Source: Bryobacterales bacterium
GTDB lineage: Bacteria > Acidobacteriota > Terriglobia > Bryobacterales > Bryobacteraceae
Direction: 5' to 3'
DNA length: 46,293 nucleotides
NCBI GenBank assembly: GCA_947446025.1
Contig: CANFEY010000039.1
Span: 1-46,293, forward strand
In this document: positions 7,274 through 15,700 of the stretch, in pieces
How positions within the stretch are numbered: position 1 is the stretch's first letter
Layout of the letters: every line of letters begins with the position of its first letter
Program-made: the position numbers and the translations under genes
Notes under the pieces: model-generated
Databases searched by the model: none
Told to the model about the DNA's origin: nothing
What the model saw: only the letters and a program-made list of their open reading frames with translations

Positions 7274-8389
7274 GTGAGCGTCGTCATCGTTGGTGGCGGG
7301 CATGGGGGCTTTCAGGCTGCGGCGTCGCTGCGGGCGGAGGGCTACGACGGGTCCATTACCATCTACGGTGAGGAGCCGCATCTGCCGTATCAGCGGCCTC
7401 CGTTGTCGAAGGGGATGCTGCTGGGCAAGCAAGAAGAGCGGCACGCGATCTTGCGGCCGGCGGAGTTTTACGCCACGCAACGGATTGAGGTAGTCAGGGG
7501 TCGGCGCATCGCTTCGCTGGCTGAGTTGCCGCCGAGCGACTGGGTGATTCTGGCTACGGGGGCTCGGAACCGGGCGCTTCCTCGGGACGGCGTGTTCTAC
7601 TTGCGGACGCTGGGCGAGACGGCGGAGATCAAGCAGCGGCTGGCCGATGCTCGGGACGTGGCGATTATCGGGGGCGGATTCATTGGGCTGGAGGTGGCGG
7701 CGGCGGCTCGGGCGTTGGGGAAAGACGTCACCGTGTATGAGGCTGGACCTCGGCTGATGGGGCGCGTGGTGGCGCCTGTGGTGTCGGACTACTTTTTGGC
7801 GCAGCATGAGGCTCGGGGGGTGCGGGTGGTGTTGAATTCGACCGCTGCGCCGGAGGCCGACTTGATCGTCGCGGGCATCGGCGTGGTGCCGAATGACGAA
7901 CTGGCGCGGGAGGCGGGGCTGGCGGTGGGCAACGGCATTGCGGTGGACGAATTCCTGCGGACTTCGGACCCGCGCATCTTTGCTATTGGGGATTGCGCGG
8001 AGTATCCGAATCCTTACGCGGGGGCTCGGGTTCGGCTGGAGTCGGTGCAGAACGCGGTGGATCAGGCGGCATGTGTCGCTCGGGCGATTTGCGGGCGGCC
8101 TGCGGCGTATGATGCAGTTCCATGGTTCTGGAGTGATCAGTTCGACATTCACTTGCAGATGACGGGCATCGCTACCGGCTTCGACCGGACAGTGACGCGC
8201 GGCGATGTGGCGTCGAACAAGTTTTCGGTGTTCTACTATCGCGGCGGCGAGTTGCGAGCGGTGGACTCGATCAATCGAGCGGCGGAGCACATGACGGCCC
8301 GCAAATTGATCGCGGCTCGGGCGCGGGTGACGCCGGAGCAGGCGGCGGATGAGAGCTTCGATCTGAAGTCCGCTATTCTAGCTGGGTGA
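7274..8389 (+). CDS. FAD-dependent ferredoxin reductase
   Basis: A 371-residue NAD(P)H:ferredoxin reductase of the putidaredoxin/rhodocoxin reductase group. It has an N-terminal FAD Rossmann motif (VIVGGGHGG), a second one for NAD(P)H (VAIIGGGFIGLEVAAAA), the ATG motif (ILATGARNR) and the C-terminal FAD motif around IFAIGDCAE. The GTG at 7274 was chosen over an in-frame ATG at 7232 that lies inside the ferredoxin gene, because it places the FAD motif right at the N-terminus. It follows the ferredoxin by four bases and overlaps the transporter by four (GTGA). Confidence 0.92.
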   Translation: MSVVIVGGGHGGFQAAASLRAEGYDGSITIYGEEPHLPYQRPPLSKGMLLGKQEERHAILRPAEFYATQRIEVVRGRRIASLAELPPSDWVILATGARNRALPRDGVFYLRTLGETAEIKQRLADARDVAIIGGGFIGLEVAAAARALGKDVTVYEAGPRLMGRVVAPVVSDYFLAQHEARGVRVVLNSTAAPEADLIVAGIGVVPNDELAREAGLAVGNGIAVDEFLRTSDPRIFAIGDCAEYPNPYAGARVRLESVQNAVDQAACVARAICGRPAAYDAVPWFWSDQFDIHLQMTGIATGFDRTVTRGDVASNKFSVFYYRGGELRAVDSINRAAEHMTARKLIAARARVTPEQAADESFDLKSAILAG

Positions 8390-9573
8390 CTTCGCGCATC
8401 TGGACCGCCAGCGTCGTGATGATGGTGTGCTCCTGGCTGTCCTACATCGACCGCCAGATACTGGCTGTGCTTTCGCCGACCATCCTGGCGGAGACACACA
8501 TGAGCGCGCAGGACTACGCGATTGTGGTGGCCGCGTTTTCCTACGCCTACATGATCGCGAATCCGGTGTGGGGCTCGCTGCTGGATTACTTCGGGCTGCG
8601 CATCGGGATGCTGTTCGCGGTGGGATTGTGGACTGTGGCGAGCGCATCCCACGCCATGATGGCGGGCTTTCTGGGATTCGCCGTGGCGCGCGCGTTCCTG
8701 GGCTTCGGCGAGGGCGCGACGTTTCCCGGCGGCTTCCGCGCGGCGATGGATTCGCTGCCGCCGTCGAAGCAAGCTCGCGGCATCGCGATCTCTTATAGCG
8801 GCGGATCGTTGGGGGCGATTGTGGCTCCGCTGCTGGTGGTGCCCATCGCATCGGCATTCGGGTGGCGCTATGCGTTCCTGGTTACAGGCGTATTGGGACT
8901 GCTGTGGCTGGTGTTGTGGTGGTGTACGGCGCGGCCTCCGTTTCTGAATGTTCCAGCGCGCAAGCCCGCACGCATCGCCTGGCCCAATCTACTCGAGCGC
9001 CGCTTCTGGGCGTTGGTATCGGCATATGCGGTAGGGGCGTTTGCGCTGGGTCCGGTGTTGTACCTGGTGCCGTTGTATCTGAACCGTGCGCTCGGAATTT
9101 CGCAGGCCGAACTGGGCACGCTACTGTGGATTCCGCCGTTTGGCTGGGAGGTCGGCTACTTTTTCTGGGGCTGGGCGTCGGACCGATTTGCCGAGGATAA
9201 GGACCGGCCGGTGGGGCTGTTCGTGTTGCTGACGGTGCTCAGTTGGCCGCTGGCGGCGGTGACCTTGATGACGACGGTGACGGGCACGATGCTGGTGTTC
9301 TTCTGGGCGATGTTCGTCACGGCGGGCTTCATCGTGGTGGGCCTGCGGTCGGGCGCGCGGGCGTATCCGGAGGGGCAGCGGTCGATGGTGGCGGGCATGG
9401 CGGCGGGGTCGTGGTCGGCGCTGGTGGCACTGCTGCTGCCGGTGCTGGGGGCGTGGTTTGATCAGAAGCTATACACGCAGTCGTTTGTGGTGGTGGCGCT
9501 GATGCCAGTGCTCGGGACGAGCGCGTGGTGGCTGCTGACGCGGGGCCCAAGGGCAGAGCCGGGATCAGTTTGA
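8386..9573 (+). CDS. MFS transporter
   Basis: A 395-residue, 12-helix major facilitator. The YIDRQIL sequence in helix 1 and the FLGFGEGATFPGGFRA stretch in helix 4 resemble the anion:cation symporter group (hexuronate, glucarate and aromatic-acid carriers). Its GTG start overlaps the reductase stop, so translation is probably coupled. A carrier next to a ferredoxin/reductase pair fits uptake of an organic acid or aromatic compound that is oxidised inside the cell; the substrate is inference only. The stop overlaps the end of a decayed gene on the other strand by nine bases. Confidence 0.9.
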   Translation: MTSRIWTASVVMMVCSWLSYIDRQILAVLSPTILAETHMSAQDYAIVVAAFSYAYMIANPVWGSLLDYFGLRIGMLFAVGLWTVASASHAMMAGFLGFAVARAFLGFGEGATFPGGFRAAMDSLPPSKQARGIAISYSGGSLGAIVAPLLVVPIASAFGWRYAFLVTGVLGLLWLVLWWCTARPPFLNVPARKPARIAWPNLLERRFWALVSAYAVGAFALGPVLYLVPLYLNRALGISQAELGTLLWIPPFGWEVGYFFWGWASDRFAEDKDRPVGLFVLLTVLSWPLAAVTLMTTVTGTMLVFFWAMFVTAGFIVVGLRSGARAYPEGQRSMVAGMAAGSWSALVALLLPVLGAWFDQKLYTQSFVVVALMPVLGTSAWWLLTRGPRAEPGSV

Positions 9574-10418
9574 GTTAAGGCTAAGACCAACAGCGCGGCT
9601 TCCAAGCTTCTCTTTGTAGATATTTTCGCGCTTTATAACTTCCTTGTCGGCCATCGTCGTTGGCAGGATCTGGAGTAACGAGAACCGGAATCGTTGAGGG
9701 TACCGTGAGTCGCGACGGATCAACTCTGCAAGTTGTTTGTTACCTCCATCGCCAGTTTCTGCCTAGTTCTTCCAGCGACCCCAGATCCCAGCTTCGCCAT
9801 AGGCGCCCCCGACGTACATATCCCCGGTGGCTTCGGCGAGTATCAGGTAGATACCGGCAACCGCACTCAATGAGGTCTTCCAATCCCGGTGTGCCTCCTT
9901 GTTCGCAAAGAGTTCCTTCAATTCATCGTGCGTCAAACTAAACTCCAAGTAGTCAACGAACGGCGGGAGGCGTCGACCGGGCTGGAGTAATTCCAGAACC
10001 GGCTTGTCGGTCAGGTTCTGAACCCAAGCAAGCGCACCTCTGCCCCAATCAATGATCAGGCGGTCGCGAAAATCCTTAAACCTGGGGTCAGGCTCCAACT
10101 CATAGAAGATCTCCGCGTCTTTGGCGAATTCGCTGTTCCAGTTGCAAAGAGCGACCGCTGGCTCCTGGCGTGTCTGATAACCGCGGACTTTATACACGCC
10201 GTAGAAACCCGCGCGATTTTCCGATAGACCGTAAAATGAAACGATTTGCTGGGCCCTGTGAAATCTCGGCTTGGCCTGATAACGCTGGTACATCTCAAGC
10301 CGTCCATCCTTCCGTAGTTCAGCCATGGGGAACGCTTGTCTTGATGGCGCACCAACTTCGTATCGAGGGTCGGATCGAAACCCGCGAGCTTCAAAATGTC
10401 CGTCAACAAGATTTGCAT
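9565..10418 (-). pseudogene. Decayed GIY-YIG nuclease family gene (one frameshift, one nonsense codon)
   Basis: A protein of about 283 residues can be rebuilt from three pieces. Residues from 10418 (MQILLTDILKLAGFDP) end in another frame near CCCC at 10327-10330; the main frame runs from MAELRKDG (10326) to a TAG at 9763-9765 after GIWGRWKN; the same frame continues past that TAG for 65 codons (AETGDGGNKQLAELIRRD ... DKEVIKRENIYKEKLGSRA) to TGA at 9565. The end contains GIY...MYVGGAYG and the KEKLG stretch typical of C-terminal GIY-YIG domains in this family. TAG stands where a tyrosine is usual. Two independent lesions argue for a real pseudogene. Confidence 0.85.
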
Positions 10419-10549
10419 GGCGTTGACTTTAGCATGTTCGCGGCAGGACCACTAAGACTCCATGCATCAGGCGAGGAGCATACTGTTTTGGGAAGACTGC
10501 GCGACTTCCCGCAAGAATCAAAAACCTTGGCAATTGGTAAGATATCCTT

Positions 10550-10798
10550 GTGGCTTCAGACCAAGTGCTTCGACGCGTCTTGAGTGGGACAGCCGACGCA
10601 GCCATCCGGTTCGACGACTTATGCCATTTGCTCGAAAGCTTGGGGTTTGAGAAGCGGGTTAAGGGCAGCCATCACATCTTTCGAAAGCGTGGCGTCGCCG
10701 CAAAGGTTAACCTTCAAAGAGCGGGCGCGCAGGCGAAACCTTATCAGGTCAAACAGGTCCGAGCAGTGATTCTGGAAGCAAAGCTAGGTGGCGAATGA
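10550..10798 (+). CDS. hicA: HicA-type mRNA interferase toxin
   Basis: A toxin of 82 residues with the double-stranded-RNA-binding-like HicA fold. It cuts mRNA when free. The active histidine is in GSHHIF (H41), and the KVNLQ...KPYQVKQVRAVI strand and helix follow as in the family. It starts with GTG at 10550 and overlaps the antitoxin start by four bases (ATGA), the usual hicAB arrangement. About 15 residues at the N-terminus exceed the standard HicA; the internal start is hard to place. Intact, in contrast to the remnant at 45419. Confidence 0.88.
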   Translation: MASDQVLRRVLSGTADAAIRFDDLCHLLESLGFEKRVKGSHHIFRKRGVAAKVNLQRAGAQAKPYQVKQVRAVILEAKLGGE

Positions 10799-11007
10799 GC
10801 AAGTACGAAGTGATCATTTATTGGAGCAAGGAAGACGACGCGTACATCGCGGAAGTTCCTCAACTGGCCGGGTGCGCCGCTCATGGTGACTCACAAGAGG
10901 AAGCTTTGCGCAACGCACAAGATGCGATTGGGCTGTGGATCGAGACCGCCCAGGAATTTGGCGATGTGATTCCTGAGCCGGTCGGCCGCCGTCTGGTATT
11001 CGCTTAG
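10795..11007 (+). CDS. hicB: HicB-type antitoxin
   Basis: An antitoxin of 70 residues with the partial RNase H fold of HicB (EVIIYWSKEDDAYIAEVPQLAGCAAHGDS, then a helix EEALRNAQDAI). It neutralises HicA by covering its active site. The C-terminal DNA-binding domain found in longer HicB proteins is missing, so it cannot repress its own promoter by that route. It starts inside the hicA stop and should be translated together with it. Confidence 0.9.
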   Translation: MSKYEVIIYWSKEDDAYIAEVPQLAGCAAHGDSQEEALRNAQDAIGLWIETAQEFGDVIPEPVGRRLVFA

Positions 11008-11015
11008 GACCGCCG

Positions 11016-11363
11016 CTACGGTGTCTGACCCCGATCTCCATAGAACAGGCGTTTGCCGCCAGAGGTGATGGAGCGGGCGTTGGCGGTGCGGGGGAGCTTC
11101 TTGGCGAGGATGGCTTGGATGGTGATGTGGTCGCCTTGTTTGAGGTCGCGGCGGGACCAGCCTCGGCGGATGAGTTCGCTTGGGGAGCCTACTTCGACGG
11201 CCCATTCGCCTGAGTCTGTTTGCACGTGAATCCAGGCGTGGGGGTTCATCCATTCTACGCGTGCGACGGTGCCTTCTAGCGTCACCGGGCGGTCGAGGTC
11301 GAATTCGGCTGTGAGAGAATGGTGCGCAAACAGCGGAAGAGACAATAGGAATGCCAACTTCAT
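11016..11363 (-). CDS. DUF6152 exported protein
   Basis: A small exported protein of 115 residues with a signal peptide (MKLAFLLSLPLFA). The HHSLTAEFDLDRPVTLEGTV and EWMNPHAWIHV stretches are the hallmark of DUF6152, a family common in Acidobacteriota and Proteobacteria with no known function and an OB-like beta fold. ATG at 11363 is chosen; a GTG two codons upstream is possible. Its 5' end overlaps the divergent AlkD gene by 13 bases, so each promoter must lie inside the other gene. Confidence 0.85.
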   Translation of the reverse strand: MKLAFLLSLPLFAHHSLTAEFDLDRPVTLEGTVARVEWMNPHAWIHVQTDSGEWAVEVGSPSELIRRGWSRRDLKQGDHITIQAILAKKLPRTANARSITSGGKRLFYGDRGQTP

Positions 11364-12022
11364 CTTCACGTTCGATTCTAGCGCGGCTGCGGGGCATGGA
11401 GTCTGCGAAGAATGTCGCGGGCATGGCTCGGTACGGGATCACGGTGACCGATACCTTCGGCGTGCCGATGGGTCCGCTGAAGGAACTGGCGAAGGAGCTG
11501 GGGCGGGATCATGCTCGGGCGCTGGAGTTGTGGAAGACGGGGAATCGCGACGCTCGGATGCTGGCGGCGTTCACGGCGGACCCGAAGGTCATGACTCGGG
11601 CGGAGATGAACGCGTGGGTGCGCGACTTCGATAGCTGGGATGTGTGCGACGGGTGCGCGATTCACTTGTTGCGCAAGTCGCCGTTCGCTTGGGAGCTGGC
11701 GTGGAAGTGGGCTGGCGGAAAGCGGGAGTTTGTACGGCGCGCCGGGTTTGCGATGTTCGCGACGCTGGCGGTGCATGACAAGAAGGCTGCGGATGAGGTG
11801 TTTCTGGAAGTGCTGCCGCTGATTGAAGAGATGGCGGGCGACGAGCGCAACTTCGTCAAGAAGGCCGTGAACTGGGCGCTGCGGCAGATTGGGAAGCGGA
11901 ACCCGGAGTTGCGGAGGGCAGCGATTGAGGTTGCTGCGCGGTTGGCGGAAGCGAGGGAACCGAGCCCACGCTGGGTAGGTAAGGATGCTTTGCGGGAACT
12001 CAGTGCGTCATCGAATAGATGA
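11351..12022 (+). CDS. AlkD-like DNA alkylation repair protein
   Basis: A 223-residue HEAT-repeat-like protein of the DNA alkylation repair family. AlkD removes N3- and N7-alkylated purines without flipping the base. Typical sequences are visible: NVAGMARYGI near the N-terminus, WVRDFDSWDVCDGCAIHLL in the middle and NFVKKAVNWALRQIGKRN near the end. GGAAGAGA lies nine bases before ATG. The 5' end overlaps the DUF6152 gene and the 3' end overlaps the DUF4159 gene by 23 bases, so it is squeezed between two opposite-strand genes. Confidence 0.9.
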   Translation: MPTSSSRSILARLRGMESAKNVAGMARYGITVTDTFGVPMGPLKELAKELGRDHARALELWKTGNRDARMLAAFTADPKVMTRAEMNAWVRDFDSWDVCDGCAIHLLRKSPFAWELAWKWAGGKREFVRRAGFAMFATLAVHDKKAADEVFLEVLPLIEEMAGDERNFVKKAVNWALRQIGKRNPELRRAAIEVAARLAEAREPSPRWVGKDALRELSASSNR

Positions 12023-12794
12023 CATAGTTCACGCCCATTTTGTACGCCATGGACGCGAACTCTTCCGGGTACAAAGGGTCGTTTGAGAACTCCCACGCGT
12101 CGCCTAGGTCCTGATTGAGGAACGCGGCTACCTGGACGCGGCCCTTCCCGTCGCTGATCACGCGCCAGTAGGGGACCACGCCGTTGTTGCGCTCCACCAT
12201 GCTGCCGCGCTCCACGATCTGGTAGCCCGGGACTTGCAGGCGTTCGCTGAGGTTGTAGACGGTGTGGAAGACGGGGTGGCCATCCTCCAAGTCTTCGACG
12301 CGCGCCTCGGGGTAGACCTGGCTCATGCCGTCCATGAATTGGTCCCATTCGCTTTCACCGTGCAGGTCGTCGACGACCAGGAATCCGCCGCGGTCGAAGT
12401 AGGCGCGCAGGCGGGCGGCTTGCGATTCGTTGAGCACCCAGTCGCCGCCGCTCACGATGTAGATCCACGGCCAGTCGAACATCTCGTCATCATCGATGTC
12501 CACGATGTGTTCGATGCTGCGGCCGTAGATGCGCGTCAGGCGGCGAAGGCCGGTGATGAAGTGGCGCTCGGATGTATTGGCGTCGATGCCCCACGACTGG
12601 TATCTGGCCCGATTGCGAATCGACCGGTAGCGGAGGCGGGTGAAGGCGAACTCGGTTTCGTCGTTGGCGTCGCGCGGATCGTCGGCGGGGGACTGCATCT
12701 CGCGCTCGTATTTCTGCCAGCGGCGGGCGGCGGAAACGTAAAATGCGCCGCCTAGCAGCAGCGTGACCACGAAGGCTGCTGTCAGGCGGCGCAC
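12000..12794 (-). CDS. DUF4159 protein, last gene of the MoxR operon
   Basis: A 264-residue protein with an N-terminal signal or anchor (RRLTAAFVVTLLLGGAFYV) and a periplasmic DUF4159 domain, a class related in fold to glutamine-amidotransferase-like domains. The conserved LRAYFDRGGFLVVDDLHG stretch is at about 128-145. Function is unknown, but the family is linked to MoxR/VWA operons. It starts with GTG five bases after the DUF4175 stop, so it is the distal gene of a ten-gene unit. Two paralogs (26083, 26950) lead the same operon. Confidence 0.88.
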   Translation of the reverse strand: MRRLTAAFVVTLLLGGAFYVSAARRWQKYEREMQSPADDPRDANDETEFAFTRLRYRSIRNRARYQSWGIDANTSERHFITGLRRLTRIYGRSIEHIVDIDDDEMFDWPWIYIVSGGDWVLNESQAARLRAYFDRGGFLVVDDLHGESEWDQFMDGMSQVYPEARVEDLEDGHPVFHTVYNLSERLQVPGYQIVERGSMVERNNGVVPYWRVISDGKGRVQVAAFLNQDLGDAWEFSNDPLYPEEFASMAYKMGVNYVIYSMTH

Positions 12795-12799
12795 GTTGG

Positions 12800-15700
12800 T
12801 TACTTGGCGCGGCTGAGTTTGCGGAAGTACTCGGCGACGTCGGGGGCGAAGCCGGCGGGAGTTCTCTCCGTACCGGGGCTGCGGACCTGCCCGCCCTTTT
12901 CCTTGTCGAGTTCATTGCGCAGCTGGACTTCCAGCGATTCCAGCTCGGGAAGCACGGTGCGGCTCAAGCGGGCTTCGAGTTCTGGACCCGAAGGATTGCC
13001 GATGGCGAGGTTGTTCAACTCGCGCTCGAGCGCGGCAGCCTGACCGGCGAGTTCGCGGTTGTCGCGATTCGCCTGCTGGATGGCGCGCAGGTCGCGTTGC
13101 GCATCGCGCACGATCTGGCGCGGGTCGATGGGAACGGCTCCGGCGTTGTCGTAGATGCCTTCAGGGTTGTAGCGACCGTAGCGGTCGTAACCGCCGACCT
13201 GTCCACCGGCGTAGCCTCCGTTGAAGCCACCGCCGCCGTTCTGGTTGCCGCCGCCCTGGCCGCCCTGTTGACCTTGCTGGCCCTGGCCTTGACCCTGACC
13301 TTTGCCCTGGCCGTCCTTGCCCTGGCCCTGACCATCCTTGCCCTGACCTTGCTGGCCGCCTTGGGCCTGGCCGTCTTTGCCTTGGCCCTGACCGTCTTTG
13401 CCCTGGCCCTGGCCCTGTTTGCCCTGACCTTGCTTACCTTGACCTTGGCCCTGCTGACCCTGCTGAGCCGCCTGCTGCTGCATGCGTTCCAGTTGCGCGC
13501 GCATCTGCTCGATGGACGCCACCTGGCGCTCCAACTGGCCCTGACCTTCGCCTTGCTGCTGGCCGTCGCCGAGCTTGCCTTGCGCATCCTTCACCGCTTG
13601 GCTCAACTGGTCCAGCGTACGGGTGAGCGGAGCTTCCTGCCGCAACCAGGATTCAAGTTGCGCCTGGCTGGCCCGGCGGGCATAGTCGGCACCGTACTGA
13701 AGCCGTTCTTTCGCTTGCGCCTGTTGGGCTTCACTGATGCCGTCTTTCAGTTCCCGCGCCGCGTCCGGATCGGACTGGCGCAGCTGTTGCTGCTGCCGGT
13801 TGATGTCCCGTTCCAGCTGCTGGTAGTCCTTGAGCAGCCGTTCTTTTTCCTGAGCCAGCTGCTCACGCTGATCTTGCGGGAGCCCCTTACCGGCGGCCGC
13901 CTGCTTCATCTGGTTCTCGGCTTGGCGCTGGCGTTCGGCCAGTTGCTGCGCGTTGCGCTGCAGTTGGTCGAGTCCCGCGTTCACGCCCTGGCGCTGCATC
14001 TGGCTGCCTTGCTGCTTGGCGTCCTGCAGGCGATCCGCGGCACGGCGGGCGGCGGCATCGGCCTGAGCCTGATCGCCCTTCGCCGCCGCTTTGTTGGCGT
14101 CGGCCATTTCCTGCTCGGCTTGCTTCACTTGGTCGAGCATCCGCTCAATTTGGCGTTGCTGAGCGCTCTCCTGACCCTGTTGACCTTGCTGACCCTGCTT
14201 GCCCTGTTGGCCCTGTTGACCTTGTTGGCCCTGTTGACCTTGCTGGCCCTGCTTGCCCTGTTGTCCACGGCTCAAGGCCTGCTGGCTCTGCTGCCCTTGC
14301 TGGCCCTGTTGGGCTTGCTGTTGCTGCAACTCTTCCAGCTGCTTCTTCAGCTCTTCAGCTTCGCGGCGCAGCGATTCCTGCTCCCAGCGCCGGTCCACGG
14401 TCTGCTGCTTGTTCTTGCCCTGATTCTGGGCCGCCGCTGCCTGTTGGCGCTTGGCGAGTTCTTCCAGCTTCTTCAGGATGTCGTCCACCTGCTCCTGTTG
14501 CTGTTCCGCGCCGCCGCCCTGCTGGCCACCGCGCGTCGATTGCGCCTGCTCGTATTGGTTCTTCTCGGTGTCGAGTTCCAGGTCGAACAAATTGGCCAGA
14601 TCGCGGCCCGCGTTCTGACCGCCTCCGCCGCCTCCTCCACCGCCGCCCTGCTGATTGCCGAAGGCGACCTGGATGTCCCGGTTCAACTGCTCGGCGCGCT
14701 GCAAGTGTTGCAGAGCTTTCTGCTCAGGGATCAGCGCGTCCTTCCACGCCGATGCGCCGAGCTTCTCGGAAGCCGGACCCATTTCCGTGGCTGCGGCTTC
14801 GATCTCCTTGACGAATTCCTTGATGGTCGCGCTCTCGCCGTCGAGTTCGCGGGCCTTGACGCGCTGCGCCAATGAATCCGCCTGGGCTTTCAAAGTCTTT
14901 TGCGCTTCGGCCAGGAATTCCGCGCGTTCCTTAGTAGCCGCGGCCTTCTCCACCGCGCTGCCCTTGATGGCCTTGTGCGTCATGGAAATAATGTCACGCT
15001 GACGCCGGGAGATTTCCTGCTGCTCTTGTTGCTGACCGCCACCACCGCCACCACCGCCGCCGCCCTGTTGCGACTGGCTGTAGTTCTTCTCAAACGGCAT
15101 GGCTTGGATGAAGCCGATGTCACTGGCAGCTTCGGTGCGGGCGTCCTTGGCCGTGGCGTAGAGCGAGACCACGTCGCCTGGGACCATGTGGAAGTCTTCG
15201 AGGTATAGAGTGATCTGTCCGTCGACCTTTGGGGTTCCGTTGGCCGCCAGGTTGATGATCTTTTCCGGTTCTCCATTGACGGAATAGTGGAGTTGCAACT
15301 GCGCCACGCCGAAGTCGTCGGTGGCTTCCACTTGGATGATGACTTCTTCCAGCGGATTCACCTGCGCGTCCGGACCGGGATGCTTGATGCTGACCTTGGG
15401 ACCCGAGTCTTCCTGCGCTTCAATGAAGTAATCGGGCGTGAGGCGGATGACTTCGCCGTTGACCTTGGCCGCGAAGTGGTACGCGCCTTCTTTTTCGATG
15501 GGGACGCGGACGGTGAGGAAGTTGCCTTGCGTGGTCACCATGCTGATCTCGGTGCCGTCCTGCATCACGATCAGGCCGTCGCTCAGCGGCTTGTCGGTCT
15601 CCACGGTGAGTTCGGCCTTGGTGCCGACCACCGCGCGCAGATCGCCGCCGGGGTCTTCCACTAGGTCGGCGGACTTCATCCACGACGGATAGTGATAGGT

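Noticed and set aside
7019-8290. A 423-codon minus-strand frame opposite the ferredoxin and its reductase
   Set aside because: Composition is Arg/Pro/His-rich, typical of an antisense frame; both plus-strand proteins have complete cofactor motifs.
13097-14875. A 592-codon plus-strand frame opposite the DUF4175 gene, very rich in Leu and Ala
   Set aside because: It is the antisense of the Gln/Gly repeats and has no recognised domain; the minus-strand gene has clear domains and operon context.
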